Shown: positions 7,890-15,236 of the stretch, piece after piece
Numbering within the stretch: the stretch's first letter is position 1
Layout: the number at the start of each line of letters is the position of its first letter
Source of the DNA: Curvibacter sp.
GTDB taxonomy: Bacteria; Pseudomonadota; Gammaproteobacteria; Burkholderiales; Burkholderiaceae_C
NCBI GenBank assembly: GCA_003500955.1
Contig: DNQP01000020.1
Location: forward strand, 703-17,946
DNA length: 17,244 nucleotides
Direction: 5' to 3'
Position numbers and translations under genes: made by a program
Notes under the pieces: model-generated
Told to the model about the DNA's origin: nothing
Seen by the model: only the letters and a program-made list of their open reading frames with translations
The model's database searches: none

Positions 7890-9221
7890 TCAGGCGCGGT
7901 GGCGGATCTTCTCGTGGATGCGCCGCGTGGTGCGCCACACGCCCCAGAGCACCAGCGGGATCAGCGCGCCGGTGGCGATCTCCACATTCAGCGGCACGCC
8001 CGCGGCCTTCACGGCCTTGACGGCATAGAACAACAGGCTGACGACGTAGTAGGAGATGGCCGCGATCGACAGACCTTCCACCGTGGTCTGCAGGCGCAGC
8101 TGCAGTTCCTGCCCGCGCGTGAGCTTTTCCAGCAGCAGCTGGTTCTGCGCCTCGGTGGCAATGTCCACGCGTGTGCGCAGCAGGGCGCTGGTGCGCGCCA
8201 CGCGTTCGGACAGGGATCGCAGTCGCTGGGACGTGGCGGCCACCGTGGCCATGGCGGGCGAGAGCCGGCGCTGCATGAATTCGCCCAGCGTCTGCGTGCC
8301 GGGCACGGGCTGCTCGCGCAGCTCGGTCAGGCGCTGGCCCACCAGGGTGTCATAGGCGCGCGTGGCGGCGAAGCGGTAGTCGTGCTCGGCGGTGGCGCGC
8401 TCGATCCCTGCGGCCAGCGCCACCAGGGTGTCGAGCAGCTCCTGCTCGGAAGCGGACTTGTATTCCAGCCGCGCCGTGATATCGGCCAGGCGCCCTTCGG
8501 CCTCGCCCAGCATGGCCCCCAGGCCCTTGGCCACGGGCAGGCCGCGCAGGGCCATGAGGCGGTAGGTCTCCAGCTCCAGCAGGCGCTGCGAAATGCGGCC
8601 GGCGCGGGTTTCGGTGGTGGTGGGCGGCGCCAGCACCAGCATGCGCTCGAAGCCGTCCTCGCGCAGCTGGAAGTCGGTCACGGCCCAGGAGTGTCCGTTG
8701 TTGCCCATGACCGAGGCCACGACGGTGCGGTCGCCGAACCAGCGCCGCGCCAGCGCCATCGTCGCGTCGCAGGGCTTGAGCTCGCTGTGCACCATGGCCA
8801 GCTGGATGGCCGCGATGGTGCGCCCCGGAATGTCGCGCAACCAGGCCGGCGCCACCACGAGCTCGCTGCTGAGGTCCGGCTCGCTCGCCCCCAGCGCGGC
8901 CTGCGCAGGCAGGGGCTGGACGATGGAGTAGCGTGTGAACTCGGTGTGGCGCTCCCACTTGACGGTGTAGCCCTCGAAGCGCAGCCGCAGGAAGTTGCCT
9001 TGCAGCTGCTCGGGCCGCAGGTCCTGCTGGCCGGGCAGACGGCGCAGGTGCTCGCACTCCTGCTCGCGGCTGATGCCCTCGTTGAGCACGGCAACATAGA
9101 TTACCAGCGCCGGCAGCCGGATGCGCGCGGGCGGTCGGGCGTGGACCTCGTTGTGCAGCAGGTCGCGCTGGGCGTCGTCATCCGGCAACAGGCGGGCAGG
9201 GGCGTGGTTCATGCGCACCAT
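7890..9221 (-). CDS. DUF3422 family membrane protein
   Basis: A 443-aa protein of the DUF3422 family, whose function is unknown. The N-terminus has the hallmark LLHNEVHARPPARIRLPA (21-38). The middle is largely helical, and two predicted membrane segments lie at the end (about 383-404 and 413-430), followed by a basic tail (RTTRRIHEKIRHR), so it is probably an inner-membrane protein anchored at its C-terminus. I chose ATG 9221; ATG 9212, three codons later, is equally possible and neither has a strong ribosome-binding site. It converges on the PAS-GGDEF gene with only 18 bases between stops and diverges from the hydrolase gene across 90 bases. Its 3' end is partly duplicated at 5696-5782. Confidence 0.92.
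   Translation of the reverse strand: MVRMNHAPARLLPDDDAQRDLLHNEVHARPPARIRLPALVIYVAVLNEGISREQECEHLRRLPGQQDLRPEQLQGNFLRLRFEGYTVKWERHTEFTRYSIVQPLPAQAALGASEPDLSSELVVAPAWLRDIPGRTIAAIQLAMVHSELKPCDATMALARRWFGDRTVVASVMGNNGHSWAVTDFQLREDGFERMLVLAPPTTTETRAGRISQRLLELETYRLMALRGLPVAKGLGAMLGEAEGRLADITARLEYKSASEQELLDTLVALAAGIERATAEHDYRFAATRAYDTLVGQRLTELREQPVPGTQTLGEFMQRRLSPAMATVAATSQRLRSLSERVARTSALLRTRVDIATEAQNQLLLEKLTRGQELQLRLQTTVEGLSIAAISYYVVSLLFYAVKAVKAAGVPLNVEIATGALIPLVLWGVWRTTRRIHEKIRHRA
7938..7988 (+). repeat. Direct repeat, copy 2 (inside intact DUF3422 gene)
   Basis: This is the functional copy of the 51-base repeat described at 5729-5779. It encodes part of the last membrane segment of the DUF3422 protein on the minus strand. 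Confidence 0.9.
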
Positions 9222-9311
9222 TGTGCCGCCAATGTCCTGCGGCGTGGCCGACTCACGCCGTGCACAATCGCGTCTGGCTCCCTTCCCCACCTACTTGCGT
9301 CTCCTCCGGCC

Positions 9312-9950
9312 ATGCTCCAGTACCTGACCGTCCCCGTCACCGCCTTCGAACAGAACTGCTCCATCGTCTGGTGCGATGAAACCATGGAGGCCGCCGTGAT
9401 CGACCCGGGCGGCGACCTGCCGCGCATCACGGCCGAGGCCGCGCGCCTGGGCGTGCGGCTCAAGGCCATCTGGCTGACCCATGCCCACATCGACCACGCC
9501 GGCGGCACGGCCGAGCTGGCGCGCCAGCTGGACCTGCCCATCATCGGCCCGCACCCGGGCGACCAGTTCTGGATCGACCAGCTGGCCGAGCAGAGCCGAA
9601 TGTTCCGCTTCCCCCAGTCCGAGCGCTTCACGCCCACCCGCTGGTTGGCCGACGGCGACACGGTGAGCATCGGCCACTGCACCCTGAACGTGCGCCACTG
9701 CCCGGGCCACACCCCCGGCCACGTGGTCTTCCATTCGCCCGAGGCCCAGCGTGCCTTTGTCGGCGATGTGCTGTTTGCCGGCTCCATTGGCCGCACCGAT
9801 TTTCCCCAGGGCAACCACGGCGACCTGATCCGCAGCATCACCGAGCGTCTGTGGCCGATGGGCAACGACACGGTGTTCATCCCCGGTCACGGCCCCGAAA
9901 GCAGCTTCGGCCGCGAGCGTCAGTCCAATCCTTTCGTGGGCGGGACGTAA
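9312..9950 (+). CDS. Metallo-beta-lactamase-fold hydrolase, glyoxalase II-like
   Basis: A 212-aa cytoplasmic protein of the MBL-fold hydrolase family, close to the short YcbL/GloB-like type. The metal site is complete: THAHIDH (H57, H59, D61, H62), PGHTPGH (H133), GDVLF (D152) and IPGHGP (H193). Short proteins of this class lack the C-terminal glutathione-binding domain of classical glyoxalase II, so thioesterase activity is likely but the substrate is unknown. ATG 9312 starts right at the family N-terminus (MLQYLTVPVTAFEQNCSI); the open frame upstream is an antisense shadow of the DUF3422 gene. CACAAT at 9263-9268 is a possible -10 box in the divergent intergenic region, without a clear -35. 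Confidence 0.94.
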   Translation: MLQYLTVPVTAFEQNCSIVWCDETMEAAVIDPGGDLPRITAEAARLGVRLKAIWLTHAHIDHAGGTAELARQLDLPIIGPHPGDQFWIDQLAEQSRMFRFPQSERFTPTRWLADGDTVSIGHCTLNVRHCPGHTPGHVVFHSPEAQRAFVGDVLFAGSIGRTDFPQGNHGDLIRSITERLWPMGNDTVFIPGHGPESSFGRERQSNPFVGGT

Positions 9951-9980
9951 GCGCACGCTACTGTCTTTCCGGACATGTTG

Positions 9981-10011
9981 CAGTGCCGCACAGAGACCAT
10001 GGGCGGCACTG
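9981..10011. promoter_or_regulatory. 9-bp dyad upstream of the outer-membrane-like gene
   Basis: A perfect inverted repeat, CAGTGCCGC (9981-9989) and GCGGCACTG (10003-10011), with 13 bases between the arms, lies 30 bases after the hydrolase stop and 67 bases before the next ATG. The arm centres are 22 bases apart, about two DNA turns, as in many dimeric-repressor operators. It could equally be a terminator hairpin for the hydrolase transcript, but no T-run follows on +. Confidence 0.45.
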
Positions 10012-10078
10012 GAGTAAACCCCCGGAACTGCCGATGTTTCCGAATAATCAAGCCCAGTGTTGAATTCGAGGAACTGTC

Positions 10079-10651
10079 ATGTTTTCCCTGCGCGCCCGTC
10101 GGCTGGCGCTGGCCATCCTTTCGATGGCGGCCACCCTGTCGACGGCTCAAACCCTGACCACCAGCCCCGGCCCGCACGGCCTGGGGTCCGGTCTGTCATG
10201 GAGTCTGCGCAGCGACTACTCTCCCGGCCTCAAGTGGAACGCGCCTGAGCCCCGTACCGACGCCGGGCCCTCGGCCGACCTCCATCGCGCCAGCCTGTAC
10301 GCCGACTGGTTCCCGTTCACCGGCAACGGCTTTCGGGTCGTCGGCGGTCTGACCCTCAACGACACCTGGAGCAACCCGCTGGGCGGTACCCCTGCCCTCA
10401 GCGGCGCCTACCAACTGCGGCCCCGGACCACGACCTACCTGGGCATAGGCTACGGTTCGCATGGTGTGTTGGGCAAGGGCCTGGGCTTCTACGCCGACAT
10501 GGGCGTGTCGATGGGCGCGGCGTCCGACAACGACAGCGGCCTGAACGGCATGCCGGCCACGGGCTTCGAAGGCTGGCGTACCCAGCAGAACGGCTGGCTG
10601 GGCTTTCGCTACCTGCCCAGCGTCTCGCTGGGCCTGATCTACCGCTACTAA
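10079..10651 (+). CDS. Small exported beta-barrel-like outer-membrane protein
   Basis: A 190-aa protein. Residues 1-23 form a signal peptide (MFSLRARRLALAILSMAA.., cleavage probably after STA). The mature part is rich in Gly, Ser, Thr and aromatic residues in alternating patterns (RASLYADWFPF, FRVVGGLTLND, TTTYLGIGYGSH, GLGFYADMGVSMG, WLGFRYLPSVSLGLIYRY). It ends in an aromatic residue, the usual BAM recognition signal of outer-membrane barrels. At about 167 mature residues it could form an 8-stranded barrel. GAGGAA at 10068-10073 gives a good ribosome-binding site for ATG 10079. The family is unassigned by me. The stop codon's last base is also the first base of the inverted-repeat element that follows. 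Confidence 0.85.
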   Translation: MFSLRARRLALAILSMAATLSTAQTLTTSPGPHGLGSGLSWSLRSDYSPGLKWNAPEPRTDAGPSADLHRASLYADWFPFTGNGFRVVGGLTLNDTWSNPLGGTPALSGAYQLRPRTTTYLGIGYGSHGVLGKGLGFYADMGVSMGAASDNDSGLNGMPATGFEGWRTQQNGWLGFRYLPSVSLGLIYRY

Positions 10652-10918
10652 GCGCCTGCCCACGCTCCCATAGGGGCCGCGCAAGCACCTTGCCGGGATG
10701 AGATGCAAGGCGCAAAACGAAGCTGGGCAGACGCCCAGCGAGGCTTTGCAACGCCGCAGACCACCCGGCAAGGTGCTTGCCCTTCGGGTTGGGGCGAAAT
10801 CGGGCGATTTGCCCACCAAATCCCTTGCATGGGCATGCGCCCATGCGGCGTGATCTTGGCGGCCAACTCATCCCGATTGCGCCCCAACGCGGCCCCTATG
10901 GGAACGTGGGCAGGCGCT
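10651..10918. repeat. 268-bp nested inverted-repeat element (MITE-like or cloverleaf)
   Basis: The outer arms 10651-10681 and 10888-10918 are 31-base inverted repeats with one mismatch. Directly inside the left arm, 10681-10697 pairs perfectly over 17 bases with 10764-10780. Next, CCC-TTC-GGG (10780-10788) is a mini-hairpin. Then 10789-10804 pairs with 10872-10887 (one mismatch), abutting the right outer arm. Each branch ends in a perfect small hairpin: GCTGGGC/GCCCAGC (10722-10739) and GCATGGGC/GCCCATGC (10827-10846). The whole element can fold like a cloverleaf as DNA or RNA. It has no convincing ORF and no clear target-site duplication. It fills the gap between two convergent genes and its right arm encodes the last six codons and the stop of the M48 gene. 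I cannot name the family. Confidence 0.85.
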
Positions 10919-11756
10919 GACCGCTCGTGCGCGCCCGCTCGTACAGCGGCATCACCTTGGGCAGGTTCTGCTCGATCTCGGCGATGCGCGTCTTGCCCGC
11001 CGGATGGGTGGACAGCCACTGCGGCGGCGCGCCCTTGCTGGCCGCGCTCATCTTCTGCCACAGCGTCACGCCGGCGCGCGGGTCGTAGCCAGCCCGTGCG
11101 GCCAGCTCCATGCCCACGAGGTCGGCCTCGGTCTCGTCGCTGCGGCTGAAGCTCAGCACGGCCAGATTGGCGCCGCCGCGCGCCACACCGTCCGTCAGCC
11201 GGGGGTCGATGCCCAGCCAGGCCGAGAGCACGGCGCCGCCGAGGCGGGCCACGCCTTCGGTCACGGCGCTTTTGCCCATGCGCTCGCGCGCGTGCTCGCG
11301 CAGCGCGTGGGCGATCTCGTGGCCCATGATCATCGCGACCTCGTCGTCCGTCAGCTGCAGCTGGTCCAGGATGCCGGTGTAGAAGGCGATCTTGCCGCCG
11401 GGCATGCAGTAGGCGTTGATCTGCTTCGAGCCGATCAGGTTGACCTCCCACTGCCAGTTCCGCGCCCGCGGGTTCCAGGGCAGGGCGTGCGGGATGATGC
11501 GCTGGGCGATGGCGCGCAGGCGTTGGAGCTGGGGATGGTCGGGCGGCGCCAGCGCGCGCTTCTCGGCCGCGGCACTCAGCTGCTGGCGGTATTGCTGCAG
11601 CGCCAGGCGCTCCACCTCCTCGGCCGGCGCCAGTTTGGTGAACGCGGAGTTCTTGCCCACGTCCACACCTTCGCGCGCCTCGGGCGCGGCATGGCTGGCC
11701 CCGGCCAGCAGCAGGGCCGCCACAGTCAGCGCGAGGCGTCGGGTCAGCAGTGTCAT
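10896..11756 (-). CDS. Exported M48-family zinc metallopeptidase
   Basis: A 286-aa protein with a signal peptide (about 1-23, cleavage near ASHA) and an M48 (HtpX/BepA/LoiP-like) catalytic domain, so it is a periplasmic or outer-membrane-associated protease, probably in envelope quality control. HEIAH (146-150) supplies two zinc histidines and the catalytic Glu; E210 in DETEADLVG is the likely third ligand. NAYCMPGGKIAFYTG (114-128) is a conserved M48 block, and WLSTHPAGKTRIAEI (247-261) is the usual C-terminal motif. No lipobox cysteine is seen and no TPR region follows. ATG 11756 was chosen because the signal peptide begins there. The last residues and the TAG stop are encoded by the right arm of the inverted-repeat element, so the original C-terminus may have been replaced. 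Confidence 0.93.
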   Translation of the reverse strand: MTLLTRRLALTVAALLLAGASHAAPEAREGVDVGKNSAFTKLAPAEEVERLALQQYRQQLSAAAEKRALAPPDHPQLQRLRAIAQRIIPHALPWNPRARNWQWEVNLIGSKQINAYCMPGGKIAFYTGILDQLQLTDDEVAMIMGHEIAHALREHARERMGKSAVTEGVARLGGAVLSAWLGIDPRLTDGVARGGANLAVLSFSRSDETEADLVGMELAARAGYDPRAGVTLWQKMSAASKGAPPQWLSTHPAGKTRIAEIEQNLPKVMPLYERARTSGQRLPTFP

Positions 11757-11779
11757 GGTGGGCAGGATCTTGCCGTGGC

Positions 11780-13126
11780 ATGCGTATGATGCCCGGCATG
11801 CTCCCAAGTGCGCCCGAAAGCCCCCAAGTCAAGCCTTCCTGGGGCGCCACGCTGCGCGTCTACCTCGAACCCGCCACCCTGCGCATGCTGGCGCTGGGCT
11901 TCGCCGCCGGCCTGCCCCTGCTGCTGGTGCTGGGGACCTTGAGCTTCCGCCTGCGCGAGGCGGGCATCAGCCGGGCCACCATAGGCGAACTCAGCTGGGT
12001 GGGGCTGGCCTACGCCTTCAAGTGGGCCTGGGCCCCGCTGGTGGACCGGGTGCCGCTGCCCGGCCTGACCCGCTGGCTGGGCCGCCGGCGCAGCTGGCTG
12101 CTGCTGTCGCAGTTCGCCATCATGGCCGGGCTGATCGGCATGGCGCTGGCCAACCCGCAGCAGGGCCTAGCGATCCTCGTCTGGTGCGCGCTGATCGTGG
12201 CCTTCGCCTCGGCCACGCAGGACATCGCGCTCGACGCCTACCGCATTGAATCGGCCGGCAGCGAAAGGCAAGCCGCGCTGGCCGCGGCCTACCAGACGGG
12301 CTACCGCGTGGCCATGATCTGGGCCGGTGCCGGCGTGCTCTGGCTGGCGGCACGCGCCGAGCTGCAGGCCACGGGCTACCAGAATGCGGCCTGGACCACG
12401 GCCTACCTCGTGATGGCCGCCAGCATGCTGCCCGGCGTGCTCACCGTGCTGCTCTCGCCCGAGCCGGCACGGCGCGAGCTGCCGCCGGCGCGCAACGCGG
12501 CCGAGTGGCTGCGGGGCGCGCTGGTCGAGCCCTTTGCCGACTTCCTGCGCCGCTACAAATGGCAGGCCGCGCTGATCCTCGCCCTGATCGCGGTCTACCG
12601 CATCAGCGACGTGGTCATGGGCATCATGGCCAATCCCTTCTATGTGGACATGGGCTACAGCAAGGACGAGGTAGCCGCCGTGACCAAGGTCTACGGTGTG
12701 ATCATGACCCTGGTGGGCGCCTTCGTCGGCGGCGTGCTGGCCCTGCGCCTGGGCGTGATGCGCGTGCTCATGCTGGGCGCCGTGCTCAGCGCCGCCAGCA
12801 ACCTGCTCTTCGCCTGGCTGGCCGGTCACGGCCACGATGTACACGCGCTGATCTTCGTGATCTCGGCCGACAACCTCTCCAGCGGCATCGCCTCGGCGGC
12901 CTTCATCGCCTATCTGTCGAGCCTGACCAACATCAGCTACTCGGCAACGCAGTACGCCCTGTTCAGCTCCATGATGCTGCTCGCCCCCAAGTTCATCGCC
13001 GGCTTCTCGGGCCATTACGTGGACGCCTACGGCTACAGCCAGTTCTTTGTCTCCACCGCCCTGCTCGGCCTGCCGGTGCTGCTGCTGGTGGCGCTGGCCG
13101 CACGCGCGCAGCGCGCGCCGACCTGA
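11780..13126 (+). CDS. ampG: AmpG-family muropeptide permease
   Basis: An MFS transporter of about 448 aa with 12 or more hydrophobic segments. AmpG imports GlcNAc-anhydroMurNAc peptides across the inner membrane for peptidoglycan recycling, and in many bacteria thereby affects beta-lactamase induction. Recognisable AmpG stretches are the N-terminal GFAAGLPLLLVLGTLSF, IGELSWVGLAYAFKWAWAPL, the GRRRSWLL loop, ATQDIALDAYRIE, and near the C-terminus FIAYLSSLTNISYSATQYALFSS. The start is uncertain: ATGs at 11780, 11786, 11789 and 11798 are in frame; AGGA (11764-11767) best serves 11780, although the spacing is long. A TATGAT at 11785-11790 could even be a -10 box, which would favour a start at 11798 or later. 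The gene diverges from the M48 peptidase with 23 bases between starts. Confidence 0.93.
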   Translation: MRMMPGMLPSAPESPQVKPSWGATLRVYLEPATLRMLALGFAAGLPLLLVLGTLSFRLREAGISRATIGELSWVGLAYAFKWAWAPLVDRVPLPGLTRWLGRRRSWLLLSQFAIMAGLIGMALANPQQGLAILVWCALIVAFASATQDIALDAYRIESAGSERQAALAAAYQTGYRVAMIWAGAGVLWLAARAELQATGYQNAAWTTAYLVMAASMLPGVLTVLLSPEPARRELPPARNAAEWLRGALVEPFADFLRRYKWQAALILALIAVYRISDVVMGIMANPFYVDMGYSKDEVAAVTKVYGVIMTLVGAFVGGVLALRLGVMRVLMLGAVLSAASNLLFAWLAGHGHDVHALIFVISADNLSSGIASAAFIAYLSSLTNISYSATQYALFSSMMLLAPKFIAGFSGHYVDAYGYSQFFVSTALLGLPVLLLVALAARAQRAPT

Positions 13127-13133
13127 GCGCCGG

Positions 13134-13148
13134 TTTACCTTTCTTTAC
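13134..13148 (+). promoter_or_regulatory. CpxR-like tandem box upstream of the two-component operon
   Basis: TTTAC at 13134-13138 and TTTAC at 13144-13148 form a direct repeat with a 10-base period, one DNA turn. Read on the other strand it is GTAAA-N5-GTAAA, the known CpxR box. OmpR-family regulators bind such head-to-tail repeats. It lies 66-80 bases before the regulator ATG at 13214, which fits autoregulation by the encoded regulator. This is inference from pattern only. Confidence 0.5.
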
Positions 13149-13213
13149 GGCCGCGACAAGACGCGCTGACCGCCACCCGCCAGCATCGGGGCATGGACGA
13201 TAGACTTGCCGAC

Positions 13214-13927
13214 ATGAGCACCCAAGCCCTGCTGATGATCGAGGACGACGCCCGCCTGGCCGCCATGGTCAGCGACTACCTGGGGCACTCGGGCTACAGC
13301 GTGCAGGTGTGCGGCAACGGTGCCGACGGCCTGGCCCGGCTGGAGGCCGCCAACCCCGCGCCCCAACTGCTCATCCTCGACCTCATGCTGCCCGACATGG
13401 ACGGGCTGGAGATCTGCCGGCGTATCCGCGCCCTGCCCTCGGGGCTGGCCCAGACCCCGGTGCTCATGCTGACGGCCAAGGGCGATCCCATGGACCGCGT
13501 GATCGGGCTGGAGATCGGCGCCGACGACTACCTGGCCAAGCCCTTCGAGCCGCGCGAGCTGCTGGCCCGCATCCGCGCCGTGCTTCGCCGGCGCAGCGGC
13601 AGCGGTGCCGCCCCCAGCAACCAGCTGCGCTTCGGCTCGCTGGCCATCGACCGCGACGCGCGCAGCGTCACCGTCAACGGCCACGCCTGCGAGCTCACCT
13701 CCTACCAGTTCGACCTGCTGGTCACGCTGGCCGAGCGCGCCGGCCGCGTGCTCACGCGCGACCAGATCATGGAAGCCGTGCGCGGCCGCGAACTCGAGGC
13801 CTTCGACCGCTCGATCGACGTGCACATGGGCCGGATCCGCGCCGCGATCGAAGCCGACGCCAAGAACCCCAAGCGCATCCTGACCGTGCGCGGCGTGGGC
13901 TACGTGTTCGCGCGCCAGCAGGATTGA
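13214..13927 (+). CDS. OmpR-family response regulator
   Basis: A 237-aa regulator: receiver domain (about 5-122), linker, then a winged-helix DNA-binding domain (about 136-234). The acidic pocket E10-D11-D12, phospho-acceptor D56 (LILDLMLPDMDG), T87 and K109 (YLAKPFEPRELLARI) are all present. The C-terminal part has the OmpR hallmarks LTSYQFDLLVTLAERAGRVLTRDQ, RSIDVHMGRIR and the final VRGVGYVF. It most resembles the RstA/CpxR type. ATG 13214 is preferred on family length; ATG 13193 adds seven residues (MDDRLAD) and cannot be excluded, as neither has a good ribosome-binding site. It is followed 13 bases later by its sensor kinase. Confidence 0.94.
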   Translation: MSTQALLMIEDDARLAAMVSDYLGHSGYSVQVCGNGADGLARLEAANPAPQLLILDLMLPDMDGLEICRRIRALPSGLAQTPVLMLTAKGDPMDRVIGLEIGADDYLAKPFEPRELLARIRAVLRRRSGSGAAPSNQLRFGSLAIDRDARSVTVNGHACELTSYQFDLLVTLAERAGRVLTRDQIMEAVRGRELEAFDRSIDVHMGRIRAAIEADAKNPKRILTVRGVGYVFARQQD

Positions 13928-13940
13928 GCCCCGCCCCAGC

Positions 13941-15128
13941 ATGACCCCCCCTTTGGCCCAACGCCTCTACCTGCGCATCTGGCTCGCGGTGGTCGCGGCC
14001 GTCGTGCTGCTGACCTTGATCTTCGGCTGGATCTGGCGTGCCGAGGCCGAACGCGAGCGGGCCCAGCGCCCGGGCCGCGAGATCATCCTGCGCAACACCC
14101 AGGGCGAGGTGCTGGGCCAGGCGCAGGCCAAAGGCAACCGGGTGCCGGGGCAGGGCTGGGAATTCGAGGTGCCGCTGCGCGACGGCCAGACCGTGGTGGT
14201 GCAGCTGCCGCGCCCGGGCAACCGCCCGCCACCGCCGCTGCCTCCACCCTCCTGGTGGCGACCGCCCTACAACCTGCTGGCCCTGCTGGCGCTGGTGGCG
14301 TCCGCCGTGGCCCTGGGCGCCTACCCCATCGTGCGCCGCCTGACCAAACGGCTCGAGGCCTTGCAGCAGGACGTGGAGCGCTGGGGCGAAGGCGATCTGG
14401 GGCGCCGCTTGCCCGAGGACGGGCAGGACGAGGTGGCCTTTCTGGCCCAGCGCTTCAACGTGGCCGCCGCGCGCGTGCAGGCCCTGCTGCTGTCGCACAA
14501 GGCCCTGCTGGCCAACGCGTCGCACGAGTTGCGCTCACCGCTGGCGCGCATCCGCATGGGACTCGAGCTGCTCGACAGCCAGCCCGGCCCGGCGGCCCGC
14601 GAAGAGATCGCGCGCAATATCCGCGAGCTCGACCAGCTGATCGACGAGATCCTGCTCGCCAGCCGGCTCGACGCCAGCCCCGACGACCTCGGCCCGCTCG
14701 AAGCCGTCGATCTGGTGGGGCTGGCGGCCGAGGAATGCGCACGCACGGGCGCCGAGTTCGAGACGCCGCCAGGCGTGACCAGCGTGGTGGTGTCGGGCCT
14801 GACCCGCTTGTTGCGGCGCGCGCTGCGTAATCTGCTGGAAAATGCGCGCCGCCATGGCGGGGGCTCGGTCACGCTGACGCTGCGCACGGCGGGATCGCAC
14901 GTCGAGATCCGGGTCCGCGACCATGGCCCGGGCGTGCCCGCCGCGCTGCGCGAGCGCATCTTCGAACCCTTCTTCCGCCTGCCGGGTGCTTCGGAGCGTG
15001 AAGGTGGGGTGGGCCTGGGCCTGGCCCTGGTGCGCTCCATCGCCCAGCGTCATGGCGGCACGGTGCACTGCGAGGAGCCACCAGACGGTGGCGCATGCTT
15101 CCTGCTGCGCCTGCCACTGGCCCACTGA
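13941..15128 (+). CDS. Sensor histidine kinase of the adjacent response regulator
   Basis: A 395-aa inner-membrane kinase: membrane segment (about 12-32), a short periplasmic region (33-109) with a proline-rich stretch (RPPPPLPPPSWW, 96-106) just before the second membrane segment (about 110-130), HAMP (about 130-183), dimerisation/phospho-acceptor helix with H195 in ASHELRSPLARIRMGLELL, and an HATPase domain. The N-box is N297..E300-N301, the G1 box DHGPGVP (327-333), the F-box EPFFRLP (342-348) and the G2 box GVGLGLALV (356-364). HELRSPLAR is typical of RstB/CpxA-like kinases. The small periplasmic region leaves little room for a classical ligand domain, so membrane or envelope sensing is possible. 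It forms an operon with the regulator and ends before a terminator-like hairpin. Confidence 0.94.
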   Translation: MTPPLAQRLYLRIWLAVVAAVVLLTLIFGWIWRAEAERERAQRPGREIILRNTQGEVLGQAQAKGNRVPGQGWEFEVPLRDGQTVVVQLPRPGNRPPPPLPPPSWWRPPYNLLALLALVASAVALGAYPIVRRLTKRLEALQQDVERWGEGDLGRRLPEDGQDEVAFLAQRFNVAAARVQALLLSHKALLANASHELRSPLARIRMGLELLDSQPGPAAREEIARNIRELDQLIDEILLASRLDASPDDLGPLEAVDLVGLAAEECARTGAEFETPPGVTSVVVSGLTRLLRRALRNLLENARRHGGGSVTLTLRTAGSHVEIRVRDHGPGVPAALRERIFEPFFRLPGASEREGGVGLGLALVRSIAQRHGGTVHCEEPPDGGACFLLRLPLAH

Positions 15129-15180
15129 CCCGGGTTAGAAACGCCCCCGGCCGTGAAAAACCGCACGCCCGGGCAGCGCG

Positions 15181-15210
15181 CCGGGCTGGCATTGCAGCCC
15201 GGTCTTTCCT
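15181..15210 (+). terminator. Rho-independent-like terminator after the kinase gene
   Basis: CCGGGCTG (15181-15188) pairs perfectly with CAGCCCGG (15195-15202) around a 6-base loop, followed by the pyrimidine tract TCTTTCCT. It lies 52 bases after the kinase stop and 34 bases before the next small gene. The T-tract is interrupted, so termination may be partial. Confidence 0.65.
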
Positions 15211-15236
15211 ATGGTGTACGTCAGCAGGACCTCATC

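Noticed and set aside
7875..9311. Long + strand frame that would extend the MBL hydrolase N-terminus by 479 residues
   Set aside because: It is antisense to the DUF3422 gene and compositionally a shadow; the hydrolase family N-terminus begins at ATG 9312.
10641..10925. ACCGCT on both sides of the inverted-repeat element as a target-site duplication
   Set aside because: The copies (10641-10646 and 10920-10925) are not at equal distances from the arm ends, so they do not behave like a transposition footprint.
11785..11790. TATGAT as the -10 box of ampG
   Set aside because: No -35 at a reasonable distance, and it overlaps the cluster of possible start codons; kept only as a remark in the ampG entry.
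10648..11850. 400-codon minus-strand frame covering the inverted-repeat element and the M48 gene
   Set aside because: Out of frame with the M48 protein and made of low-complexity Arg/Ala/Gly sequence; the part inside the element has no start signal or recognisable family.
12167..13015. 282-codon minus-strand frame opposite ampG
   Set aside because: Histidine- and glycine-rich shadow translation without motifs; ampG has clear family stretches on the other strand.
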